Origin: JAXMCK01 sp046349395
GTDB taxonomy: Bacteria; Pseudomonadota; Alphaproteobacteria; Geminicoccales; Geminicoccaceae
Reading direction: 5' to 3'
DNA: 64,000 nt
NCBI GenBank assembly: GCA_046349395.1
Contig: JAXMCK010000005.1
Coordinates: forward strand, 310,001-374,000
Shown here: positions 24,345-31,969 of the stretch, one piece after another
Layout: each line of letters starts with the position of its first letter
Position numbering within the stretch: position 1 is the stretch's first letter
Position numbers and translations under genes: made by a program
The notes under the pieces: generated by a model
Database searches by the model: none
What the model saw: the letters and a program-made list of their open reading frames with translations, nothing else
Told to the model about the DNA's origin: nothing

Positions 24345-25640
24345 TTAGATGAGGCGGTTTTCCAAAGCCGGCGTCACAGCGTCACCAGAGGATTGGCCAA
24401 GAGCTTTGGCGATTGCCTCGATTAACTGACGCACACCCGGATCGTTGAGAGTTTGTGAGTTAGTTGGAATCGAAAGTCCGAGATTAAGTTCGTCCGATTT
24501 TTTCGATATCTGTTCAATCAGTCCGTTGACCGCGTCAGGCGTAGAGTACGCCGATCGTTCGAAGTAATTCCGATAAAGTGCCATGTCGCACGGACCTTGC
24601 TGCCGACTCTGCAAAAGGAGAGTGTCGCGCTGACGCTCATTCAAGCCAGCGTTGGCCCTCGACGCAGGCGGTACGCCCTCGACTTCCTGCCAAAGGGCGA
24701 TTGCCTCCCTTGTTTTTGGGCCGAGTACATCGCTCTCTTGGACGCATAGATAGCTTTGAATGCGCTGGATTTGGCTGGCGTCCAGGAACTTTTCGGGGCC
24801 TTTTGTCCCTGGGAAGATCTGTATCGGAGGTTGTGGCTTGGTCGGATCCGAAGAGTTGTAGGACCGTGGGAGCAGAGATTCGGATCCGAAGGCTCGACCT
24901 GGGGTAACGAGGTTGCGAGCTGCTGGGCCATTAAACCCTTCAACGGTAACGCGACCGTCACCAGGTCGGGCTCCGAGGCGAACCTGATCTATAGTTTCAC
25001 CAACGAGGCTCTTCAGTGCGACGGGCGTGCACAGTTCGACGTAACCGCCAATGGCGTCAGCTGCCTGGGCGCGGGTTTTGATTTCCGGGCTTTCGGGCCC
25101 AAATCTACCAGCACGATAGGCATCTGCCGCCTTTGTCTGCAATGTCTTCAGACGCGTCGGCGTGACAGCAAACAGTATCGTTTGCGCACTGCTGTCCATC
25201 AGACCTTGCGCCAGTGTGAAGCTGGCACCAACTGCTGCCACTGCGGCCGAGGCCGCTTGCACGAGACCCATTACTGTGGCGGTCGCAGTGCCGACTAATC
25301 CCGTGCTCTCACGAAGGCTTCGTTGATTGTCCGCATAGTCGTCCAGAGCCACAAAAAATTCATTGCATCTGAGGTCTACATACGACATGCCACTTAGGGC
25401 TATTGAGCTCCACTGCGCGCTTGGATCCGGCGGAAGCCCGTTTCCTCCGTTGAAGGCTATAAGGTACGCGGTTTGATCATTAGACCAACTGGCTGCATCC
25501 GCTGCATCGATGCGGGGGTTGACCCCTGTCTTGGCAAGGGCTCTAGTACGCTGATATTCGCCTGGTGTGGTACACGCGGAAAACAAAAGGGGCAATAACG
25601 CGCTGGCGGCGGCAATCCGGTGGCGATGAGAAGTTTTCAT
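24345..25640 (-). CDS. Lipoprotein with a peptidoglycan-binding-like segment
   Basis: 431 residues from the ATG at 25640. The lipoprotein signal ends LLFSAC with Cys23. Residues ~114-150 form a long small-residue hydrophobic stretch (GLVGTATATVMGLVQAASAA) that could be a membrane hairpin. Residues ~288-320 (IQRIQSYLCVQESDVLGPKT, REAIALWQ) look like a peptidoglycan-binding repeat. It is likely anchored in the periplasm and touching the wall. It lies between a membrane protein gene and the wall-hydrolase gene, all on one strand. The function is unknown. Confidence 0.65.
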   Translation of the reverse strand: MKTSHRHRIAAASALLPLLFSACTTPGEYQRTRALAKTGVNPRIDAADAASWSNDQTAYLIAFNGGNGLPPDPSAQWSSIALSGMSYVDLRCNEFFVALDDYADNQRSLRESTGLVGTATATVMGLVQAASAAVAAVGASFTLAQGLMDSSAQTILFAVTPTRLKTLQTKAADAYRAGRFGPESPEIKTRAQAADAIGGYVELCTPVALKSLVGETIDQVRLGARPGDGRVTVEGFNGPAARNLVTPGRAFGSESLLPRSYNSSDPTKPQPPIQIFPGTKGPEKFLDASQIQRIQSYLCVQESDVLGPKTREAIALWQEVEGVPPASRANAGLNERQRDTLLLQSRQQGPCDMALYRNYFERSAYSTPDAVNGLIEQISKKSDELNLGLSIPTNSQTLNDPGVRQLIEAIAKALGQSSGDAVTPALENRLI

Positions 25641-25739
25641 TCTTGTGAGCCCTTTTTCGTCAGTCACCTGCGCTACAGCAGATCGCGGGGAGACCAAATT
25701 TCTGAACGGGAGAGACATCACTCAGCTTGCCAGTCTCTA

Positions 25740-26915
25740 TTAACTGACACTGCTGGTGTTCTGTCGGTCGTCGGACTTGATCGAAGTTGCAGTCGCCTCG
25801 CGTTTTCCTGTCATCCGCACGTTCATGAACTTGCCGAGCAGGTCGAACCAGAAGCTGGAGCCGAGGCTCAGGGCGAGACCGGTGATCACGATGCCGACGA
25901 CGGCCCAGCCGAAGCTCTGTCCGGGTTGTCCTTGGGGCCATCCGTCGGCTGCCCAGCCGGTCCAGCCGATTGGATAGCCGACTTCGCCGATCTTGCTCGT
26001 AACTTCCCGGAGCTCACGTTCGGTGCACTCTTTGATGCTATTCCAAGCCTTCGGATCGAGCGGCGCCGAACCGTCGATCGTGCCTCCAGCGACCGGGGTT
26101 GCTGTCGTTTCCGACAAACAGAGGGCTGTTAGCTGTCGCTGTCCTGTCTCGCTCGCGTAGAAGCTCTCGGCGGTAGCTACCGCCCGGTTCCTGAGCTCGT
26201 CATTGTCCCAGAGCTGCTTGCCAACATAGATGGTGTCGACGTTCAATACCAACGCCACAATAACGCCGATGACGAAGGTGATTCGCTGGGCATTCACCTT
26301 GTACCACCCGGCAGCACGATCCATCGTGCTGTCGAACAGGTTTTCGAGTTCCTTGACCGCCGTGTCGACGACGTCGGTAGCCGTCTTCAGTTCACTAACT
26401 GCAGCGGACAGGGCGCTAGTAGCTGCTTTCTTGACCTCATCGTTTTGTATGTTGGCGATGACGTTCGTTGCAGTAGCGCCGAATTTGTTGATCCGGCTGC
26501 TCAGACCGACGCCCGAGTCGGCATCCTCGAAGAATGCCGCAAGGGCAAAAGCAGGCGCAGGTGCTGGCGGCAATGCGTTGCCGGCCGCCGCACGCTTTGC
26601 TTGTCGCCGCGATTGCAGGTCCAGGACCGCCAACGCGAAGTTCCGTCGCGGAATGTAGGCCGGCGGTAGCTTCGGGATGCCGGTAGCATCGTCGACTTCG
26701 CCGCGGAAGAGCGGCGCAATCAGCGCGTGTCTGAAGAATTCCGCCTTATCTTCCTTGGTTTTGCCCACCAGCTCGGCAATGGCCTTGACTAGGTTGGCAT
26801 TCCGCAGGCGGAGAAATGAAGAAAGGAACTCCTGCAGCACCGTGACGATGATGCTCAGAAGGAGATACAGAAATATTAGCCCGATAGCGACATCGAGCAT
26901 CGGATTAGACAGCAT
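25740..26915 (-). CDS. Multi-pass membrane protein of unknown function
   Basis: 391 residues. The N-terminal segment (LDVAIGLIFLYLLLSIIVTV) is followed by a helical region rich in Ala, a conserved-looking YIPRRNFALAVLDL, a coiled-coil-like stretch (ATSALSAAVSELKTATDVVD), a second membrane helix (ITFVIGVIVALVLNVDTIYV) and a C-terminal helix (WAVVGIVITGLALSLGSSFW) ending in FDLLGKFMNVR. I have seen the same overall plan in scattered uncharacterised bacterial membrane proteins but cannot name a family. The ATG at 26915 has GGAGG just upstream. First gene of the lower-GC four-gene block. Confidence 0.68.
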   Translation of the reverse strand: MLSNPMLDVAIGLIFLYLLLSIIVTVLQEFLSSFLRLRNANLVKAIAELVGKTKEDKAEFFRHALIAPLFRGEVDDATGIPKLPPAYIPRRNFALAVLDLQSRRQAKRAAAGNALPPAPAPAFALAAFFEDADSGVGLSSRINKFGATATNVIANIQNDEVKKAATSALSAAVSELKTATDVVDTAVKELENLFDSTMDRAAGWYKVNAQRITFVIGVIVALVLNVDTIYVGKQLWDNDELRNRAVATAESFYASETGQRQLTALCLSETTATPVAGGTIDGSAPLDPKAWNSIKECTERELREVTSKIGEVGYPIGWTGWAADGWPQGQPGQSFGWAVVGIVITGLALSLGSSFWFDLLGKFMNVRMTGKREATATSIKSDDRQNTSSVS

Positions 26916-27230
26916 TCCCCCTCCGCACAACCGAGGTTGGCATCGTCTGCGAATGCTGATGGGCGAGCTTCTGTTGGTCTAGGCAAGCGAACCTAGCGGG
27001 TCGCTCACCATCCGTTCTTGAAGTTAAGATAGGTTCATCTCTGTCCCGCGCGCAAGAGGCGAAAGTGTGATCATTCTCACTTTTCGCAGCAGCCTGTGCA
27101 TTGGCCATTCTCGGCCGTATTTGGTTGCCAACGCCGCCGACGTCTCCCGCACAATAGGAAGACAACCCGGATCACGGAACCCATGTTCGCCCCCGACCTT
27201 ACACTTGAGCAAGCTTGTGGGAGTGTCGAT
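26916..27230. other. Intergenic boundary of the lower-GC block
   Basis: 315 bp between the divergent membrane-protein gene and the small exported-protein gene. It must hold both promoters. Composition shifts from AT-richer on the left back to GC-rich on the right. Short frames occur but none has coding character. I see no tRNA, direct repeat or integrase. Confidence 0.5.
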
Positions 27231-27632
27231 ATGCGCTTCACCGTGGTGACCTTCACAGCCGCCGCTGTTCTCGTCTTCGTGTCGGCCGGCGCCCAGCAGT
27301 ACATGCCGACCGATCCGCCGGCGAACCCGCAGAAGGTGGTGCCGGACCAGCATCTCGAAGTGATCAACGAGAAGCTGATCACGGCCAACCATGTCCTGCA
27401 GGAGGCGGCCAGCACGCCGTCGCGGACGGACAAGGCGATCGCCTACGGCCATACCGCTGTGCAGGCCGTGCGCGACGCGCTGGATCGTCTGCCGCAGGAG
27501 CAGCAGATGACCTACGAGAAGGCGATTCTGCAGGCTGAGCAGGCGCTGGCGAGCAACGATCCGGCGGCGAGCGCCGACGCGATCACGGAACTGCGCAACG
27601 AGGTGCTCCGCATCGCGCAGCGGGGCGGCTAG
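27231..27632 (+). CDS. Small exported helical protein
   Basis: 133 residues from the ATG at 27231, with a signal peptide (VVTFTAAAVLVFVSAGAQQ). The mature part is helical and rich in Ala/Gln (INEKLITANHVLQEAASTPS, AVQAVRDALDRLP). It is probably periplasmic; no family is recognised. Its TAG stop shares bases (CTAG) with the stop of the convergent GNAT gene. Confidence 0.72.
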   Translation: MRFTVVTFTAAAVLVFVSAGAQQYMPTDPPANPQKVVPDQHLEVINEKLITANHVLQEAASTPSRTDKAIAYGHTAVQAVRDALDRLPQEQQMTYEKAILQAEQALASNDPAASADAITELRNEVLRIAQRGG

Positions 27633-28408
27633 CGCTCCAGATAGCGGTAGCCGTAGCGCCGCTCGAAGCCGAAGGCGCCGTAGAGCGCCAGGGCGGCCTC
27701 GTTGCCCTCCTCGACCTGGAGATAGAGGGTGCCCGCACCGGCTTCCGCCGCCCAGCCGGCCAGCAGGGTCAGGAGGTGGCGGGCGAGGCCGCGGCGACGA
27801 TAGGGTGCTTGGGTCCGCATGGCGAAGATGCCGGCGAGGCCGTCCTGCACGACGCAGAGGCCCGCGGCGGCGGGCTCCCCTCCGACGGTGGCGAGCGCGA
27901 AGCGGTGGGCCGGGCGGATCCGGGCGTAGAGGGCAGCACGCTCGCGGCGGATGGCGTCGGGCCAGCGCGGATCCGCTAGGGCACTCGTCACCGACTGGAT
28001 CGGGCGATGGTGCAGGTCGACCAGCGCATCCCGTGGTACCGGCGAGCCCGGCACGGGAAGGGGTGCCGTCGCCACGTGCGTCGGCGTGCGGATGGAGTAG
28101 CCCTGCGCTTCCAGGAAGCTCGCGAGTTCGTCCGGCTGCGCCCCGTCGGCGAGGTGAAAACAGGCCGGCAGCCCGCGGTCCGCATACCAGGCCTCGACCT
28201 CGGCGACCTGACGGTCCAGCGGCCAGGTCGAGGCGAACTCCAGCGTCTGGACCGAATTGAGCCGGCGCGAATGGGCGCCGCCGGCGCGCAGCAGCCAACC
28301 GTCGAGCCAGCGTGTCTCGCGCGGCGGCCACGCCCACAAGGCGGCACGCTCGATCCGCCGGATCAGGTCCGGATCTGGTAGCATCGCATCGCGCTTGAGT
28401 GCCTGCAT
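27629..28408 (-). CDS. GNAT family N-acetyltransferase
   Basis: 259 residues from the ATG at 28408 (the ATG at 28384 is also possible). The C-terminal half is a GNAT domain: FAMRTQAPYRRRGLARHLL is the acetyl-CoA-binding loop and LQVEEGNEAALALYGAFGF the terminal hallmark. The N-terminal half (LWAWPPRETRWLDGWLLRA) matches a group of bacterial acetyltransferases with a degenerate first GNAT-like domain. The substrate is unknown. It is divergent from the SDR at 28478. Confidence 0.85.
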   Translation of the reverse strand: MQALKRDAMLPDPDLIRRIERAALWAWPPRETRWLDGWLLRAGGAHSRRLNSVQTLEFASTWPLDRQVAEVEAWYADRGLPACFHLADGAQPDELASFLEAQGYSIRTPTHVATAPLPVPGSPVPRDALVDLHHRPIQSVTSALADPRWPDAIRRERAALYARIRPAHRFALATVGGEPAAAGLCVVQDGLAGIFAMRTQAPYRRRGLARHLLTLLAGWAAEAGAGTLYLQVEEGNEAALALYGAFGFERRYGYRYLER

Positions 28409-28477
28409 CCACTCTGGAATGGTCGCGCCGCTTGCACGCCGCAAGGTCGCCGACACTGCAGCCGAACTGGATCCGAC

Positions 28478-29275
28478 ATGAGCGAGCCATCCTCCTTCCG
28501 CGGCCGGGTCGCGCTCGTCACGGGTGCCGCCCAGGGTGTCGGCGCCGCGACGGCCCGGCTGATGGCCGCGCGCGGTGCGGCCGGTGTGGCGTTGGCCGAC
28601 GTCAACGAGGCAGGGGTGAACGCGGTCGCGGCCGAGTTGGAGGGAATGGGCTGTGCGGCCCTGGCAGTTCCGGGTGACCTCGGCGTCGTAGCGAACTGCT
28701 TTTCCGCCGTGGACGAGGCGGGCGAGCGGTTCGGCCGGCTCGACTGCCTTGTGAACGCCGCCGGTCTCACCGACCGGGGGACCATCGAGGACACCACGCC
28801 TGAACTCTACGAGCGCATCTTCGCCGTCGACGCCCGCGCCCCCTTTTTCCTCATGCAGCGTGCCGTGCCCTGGATGCGACGGGCCGGCGGCGGCACGATC
28901 GTCAACATCGTCTCGATCACCGTCCATGGCGGCGCGCCGTATCTGGCCCCCTATGTCGCGGCGAAGGGCGCCCTGGCGGCACTGACGAAGAACGTGGCGG
29001 CCTCGCTGCTGCGCGACCGGATCCGAGTCAACGGCATCAATCTGGGGTGGACGCTCACGCCCAACGAGCGGCGCGTCCAGATGGAGGCGCACGGCCAGCC
29101 GGAGGATTGGCCCGAGCGGACGGCGGCCACCCTGCCCTTCGGCCGGCTGCTGACACCCGAGGATGCGGCGCAGACCATCTGCTTCCTGGCCTCGGGCGAG
29201 AGCAGCCTGATGACGGGTGCCCTGATCGACTTCGACCAGCAGGTGATCGGCGCCTATCCGGCCGCCCGCGACTGA
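28478..29275 (+). CDS. SDR family oxidoreductase (classical)
   Basis: 265 residues. NAD(P)-binding TGAAQGVGAATARLM, NAAG-type NAAGLTD, catalytic Ser in VNIVSITVHGG and the Tyr-Lys pair YVAAK are intact. The C-terminus fits the classical fold with a DFDQQVIGAYP end. It is likely an alcohol/sugar dehydrogenase; the substrate is unknown. The ATG lies 69 bp from the divergent GNAT start. Confidence 0.9.
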   Translation: MSEPSSFRGRVALVTGAAQGVGAATARLMAARGAAGVALADVNEAGVNAVAAELEGMGCAALAVPGDLGVVANCFSAVDEAGERFGRLDCLVNAAGLTDRGTIEDTTPELYERIFAVDARAPFFLMQRAVPWMRRAGGGTIVNIVSITVHGGAPYLAPYVAAKGALAALTKNVAASLLRDRIRVNGINLGWTLTPNERRVQMEAHGQPEDWPERTAATLPFGRLLTPEDAAQTICFLASGESSLMTGALIDFDQQVIGAYPAARD

Positions 29276-29278
29276 CGC

Positions 29279-29503
29279 CTAGAGATGCGTGCCGCGCTCG
29301 CGCCGTCGGATGAGGTGCCGAAGGTCGGTCAACTCGGCCATGGCGTCGACCGGGTCGAGATCGTCGCGGCGCCAGAGCAGGCGCACCATCGGCTCGTGAA
29401 TCACCTCGTCGAGCGACGGCTCCGTGCCGGCGCGGCTCCACCTGGCGGCGTCGCGATGCGACCGGGGTGCGCCGGCACGTCGGTCATTGCGGATGTGCTG
29501 CAT
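29279..29503 (-). CDS. Small conserved-type protein
   Basis: 74 residues from the ATG at 29503, preceded by a strong AGGGGGG ribosome site. The C-terminal half (PSLDEVIHEPMVRLLWRRDD, LDPVDAMAELTDLRHLI) has the pattern of a short alphaproteobacterial protein often seen as 'DPIVRLLMxRDGVDP'; its function is unknown. It converges with the SDR, the stops being 3 nt apart. Confidence 0.6.
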   Translation of the reverse strand: MQHIRNDRRAGAPRSHRDAARWSRAGTEPSLDEVIHEPMVRLLWRRDDLDPVDAMAELTDLRHLIRRRERGTHL

Positions 29504-29519
29504 GGTCCCCCCTGAGCTG

Positions 29520-29927
29520 ATGTGGGCCTGGATCGGCCTCGATGCGCACACCAATGCACGACCCCGCCGATGGTTCCCAACTTTCGGTTTAGTAACGTGG
29601 ACAAGGTGTAGCATCGCCCCGGCTCTGGTGACGACAGGTCTTCTGATCTCGGCGTCGCCGGCTGCAGCCGCCTGCGTCTGGGCGTGGGACCTGACCGATC
29701 CGAACGAACCGAAGGAGGTCGCGATCTGTCCCGATCCGAGCGAGCCCGCCGGCCGTTCGCCGCTGATTTCGCCGCCGATCATGCTCGATGTCCGGCCGAA
29801 GCCGCCCGATGCCGACCGGGCGCCGCAGGGTTGCAATTACCGCCTGCTCTGTTCGGACTCGCACGACGGCGGCGAATGCGGTTGGGACCTGTTGTGCGAG
29901 GGCGAGGTTCGCGAACCGGGAGAGTAG
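29520..29927 (+). CDS. Small Cys-rich exported protein
   Basis: About 135 residues if it starts at the ATG at 29520; a GTG at 29628 would be just inside the signal. A hydrophobic export signal (IAPALVTTGLLISASPAAAA) precedes a mature part of ~78 residues with six Cys (ACVWAWDL, ICPDP, GCNYRLLC, ECGWDLLC), suggesting three disulfides. It ends 2 nt before the next SDR gene, so they may share a message. The family is not recognised and the start is uncertain. Confidence 0.5.
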   Translation: MWAWIGLDAHTNARPRRWFPTFGLVTWTRCSIAPALVTTGLLISASPAAAACVWAWDLTDPNEPKEVAICPDPSEPAGRSPLISPPIMLDVRPKPPDADRAPQGCNYRLLCSDSHDGGECGWDLLCEGEVREPGE

Positions 29928-29929
29928 GC

Positions 29930-30709
29930 ATGGATCTGGGATTGGGCGGCCGGCGCGCCATCGTCTGCGCCGCATCCAAAGGTTTGGGGCGCGGCTGTGC
30001 GACGGCCCTCGCACGGGAAGGTGTGGCCCTCTTGATCTGCGCGCGTGGTGCCGAGGCCCTCGAGTCGACGGCCGCCGCGATCCGGTCCGAGACGGGTGCC
30101 GCAGTGCGGACGGTCGCCTGCGACATCGCTACCGAGGAGGGTCGCCGGGCGGTGCTGGACGCCTGCCCCTCGCCCGACATACTGATCAATAATGCCGGTG
30201 GGCCGCCGCCCGGCGACTTCGCCGACTTCGACCTCGACGACTGGCGGCGGGCGATCGAGGCCAACATGCTGACACCCCTCGCGCTGATACGTACCGTCGT
30301 TCCCGGCATGGTGGAGCGCGGCTTCGGGCGGATCGTGAACATCACCTCGTCGTCGGTGAAAGCCCCCATCCCTTCGCTGGAACTCTCGAACGGCGCCCGG
30401 GCCGGGCTGACCGGTGCCGTCGCGGCCCTGGCTCGGAAGACGGTCCGGCATAATGTGACGATCAACAATCTTCTGCCGGGCTCGTTCGACACCGACCGCC
30501 TGCGGGGCGGCATGACGAAGGCCGCCACCGCCGCTGGGCAATCGCTCGATGCCTACATGACGGAAGCGGCTGCGCGCACGCCGGCCGGCCGTTTCGGAAC
30601 GGCCGAGGAGTTCGGCCAGATCTGCGCCATGCTTTGCGCCGCCCAGTCGAGCTATCTGACGGGCCAGAACATCCTCCTCGACGGCGGCGCCTATCCGGGG
30701 TTGTTGTAA
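29930..30709 (+). CDS. SDR family protein lacking the usual Tyr-Lys pair
   Basis: 259 residues. Nucleotide binding is normal (CAASKGLGRGCATALA, LINNAGGPPPG) and Ser follows in VNITSSSVK. Where YxxxK is expected it reads LELSNGARAGLTG, with Ser/Asn and Arg. This matches an atypical SDR subfamily annotated as 3-oxoacyl-ACP reductase-like (LSNxxRAG), whose chemistry is unclear. C-terminal LTGQNILLDGGAYPG is normal. It is convergent with the cytochrome c gene. Confidence 0.88.
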   Translation: MDLGLGGRRAIVCAASKGLGRGCATALAREGVALLICARGAEALESTAAAIRSETGAAVRTVACDIATEEGRRAVLDACPSPDILINNAGGPPPGDFADFDLDDWRRAIEANMLTPLALIRTVVPGMVERGFGRIVNITSSSVKAPIPSLELSNGARAGLTGAVAALARKTVRHNVTINNLLPGSFDTDRLRGGMTKAATAAGQSLDAYMTEAAARTPAGRFGTAEEFGQICAMLCAAQSSYLTGQNILLDGGAYPGLL

Positions 30710-30718
30710 GGCGGCCCG

Positions 30719-31168
30719 CTACTTCGAGGGGTACGGCTCCCACCAGTGGGTGAAGACGGGCTCCGACTTCGTGCCGAGCGAGCGGATGTAGGCGGTCAGG
30801 TTGGTGAGATCCTGGGTCGTCACGTAGCGCCGGAAAGCCGGCATGCCGGAGTCGGAGCCGTCGCGCACGATCTCGCTCACATCGTCGTCCATGCCGCGCA
30901 GTTTCGGACCCATGGCGCCGGCCCCGTTCATGCCGTGGCAGCCATAGCAGTTCAGCTTGAGGAAAAGGCGGCGCCCTTCGGAGCTTGCCGGCAGCGGTGT
31001 GGAGGCCGCCGCCAGGGCTGCGTTCGATCCGGTGATGGTACCAACGAGCCCCGGCACGGGACCCGTCAGCATGGCGGCGATCAGTACGACGGCGACCCGC
31101 AGGTTGGGGGTCGCCGTCGAGACGACGGCCGGAATTCGGCGCAGCGTCTCAAGGTGTCGAGGCGCCAT
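30719..31168 (-). CDS. c-type cytochrome for the alcohol dehydrogenase
   Basis: 149 residues from the ATG at 31168. An export signal (VVLIAAMLTGPVPGLVG) is followed by one haem site CYGCH (LKLNCYGCHGMNGAGAMGPK) and an axial Met candidate in DSGMPAFRRYVT. It is the probable electron acceptor of the PQQ enzyme encoded upstream, in the role of XoxG, though the sequence is of the general small class I type. It overlaps the end of the xoxJ-like gene by 20 nt. Confidence 0.9.
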   Translation of the reverse strand: MAPRHLETLRRIPAVVSTATPNLRVAVVLIAAMLTGPVPGLVGTITGSNAALAAASTPLPASSEGRRLFLKLNCYGCHGMNGAGAMGPKLRGMDDDVSEIVRDGSDSGMPAFRRYVTTQDLTNLTAYIRSLGTKSEPVFTHWWEPYPSK

Positions 31169-31967
31169 CGTCCTTCTCCACAAGTGGCACGCCATAGTCG
31201 AGCAGGATGGCCCGGATCTCGGGGCCGCGCCGGTCGAGCACGGCGTCGATCTGCGTGAGAAGCTCCGTGTCCTTCTTCCGCACGCCGACCGACATGTCGT
31301 AGGCGAAGGCCAGGGCGGGATCGGCCGGGTCCGCCAGAACGGGTGCCACCTGCAGAGTGTCGGCATGCCGCTTGGCGAAGTAGCCGGCGAAGGGTCCCCA
31401 CACGATGGCGACGTCGATCTCCCGCTTCGCCACCGCGTCGACGATCACGCCCGACGGGTCGGCGATCGAGGACTCGCCCCACATCGGGTAGCCGACGACG
31501 TGCTGGAAAAGCCCGCGGCGGGCCAGGGCCTGGGCCGGCGGCGTGTTGGCACCTTCGGCACCCAGCGCCTGAAGCCCGATGCGGAGATTACCGAGGGCCG
31601 GGTCGTCGAAGGACGAAGGGGCACCACCCTGGCCGGACGGCGTCACGAACGCATAGGACGAGCGATAGTAGGGCTTCGAGGTGGCGAGCGTGGGCCAGCC
31701 GGTGGGCACACCCATCACCACGTCGCACTCGTTCGCCTGTATGGTGCGCCGCATGAACCCGCGATGCTGGGACAGCCAGTAGTAGGTGAGGTCGGCACCG
31801 AGATCCGCCGCCAGAAGGGCGGCGATCCTGTTCTCGAAGCCTCCACCCTCGCGATTGCTGAACGGGAGGTTGCGAGGGTCCGCGCAGACACGAAGCTCGC
31901 GGGCGGCCGCCGCACCCGCGGCGGTCAGCGCCACCAGGAAAGCCAGCGCGAGCCGGACGCGGCGCAC
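31149..31967 (-). CDS. xoxJ: XoxJ/MoxJ-like periplasmic binding protein
   Basis: 272 residues from the GTG at 31967, 2 nt after the dehydrogenase stop. The signal peptide (LALAFLVALTAAGAAAA) leads to a solute-binding fold with the XoxJ-type start LRVCADPRNLPFSN, LTYYWLSQHRGFMR and NECDVVMGVPTGW. XoxJ proteins are thought to bind and help activate the lanthanide alcohol dehydrogenase. The gene order xoxF-xoxJ-cytochrome is typical. Confidence 0.88.
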   Translation of the reverse strand: MRRVRLALAFLVALTAAGAAAARELRVCADPRNLPFSNREGGGFENRIAALLAADLGADLTYYWLSQHRGFMRRTIQANECDVVMGVPTGWPTLATSKPYYRSSYAFVTPSGQGGAPSSFDDPALGNLRIGLQALGAEGANTPPAQALARRGLFQHVVGYPMWGESSIADPSGVIVDAVAKREIDVAIVWGPFAGYFAKRHADTLQVAPVLADPADPALAFAYDMSVGVRKKDTELLTQIDAVLDRRGPEIRAILLDYGVPLVEKDDGASTP

Positions 31968-31969
31968 CG

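Noticed and set aside
22327..26930. Prophage explanation for the low-GC block
   Set aside because: There are no capsid, tail, terminase, integrase or repressor genes; lysozyme-like and lipoprotein genes alone are not enough.
26905..27165. 86-residue minus frame upstream of the membrane protein
   Set aside because: No ribosome site or conserved pattern; it crosses the membrane-protein start and is more likely leader DNA.
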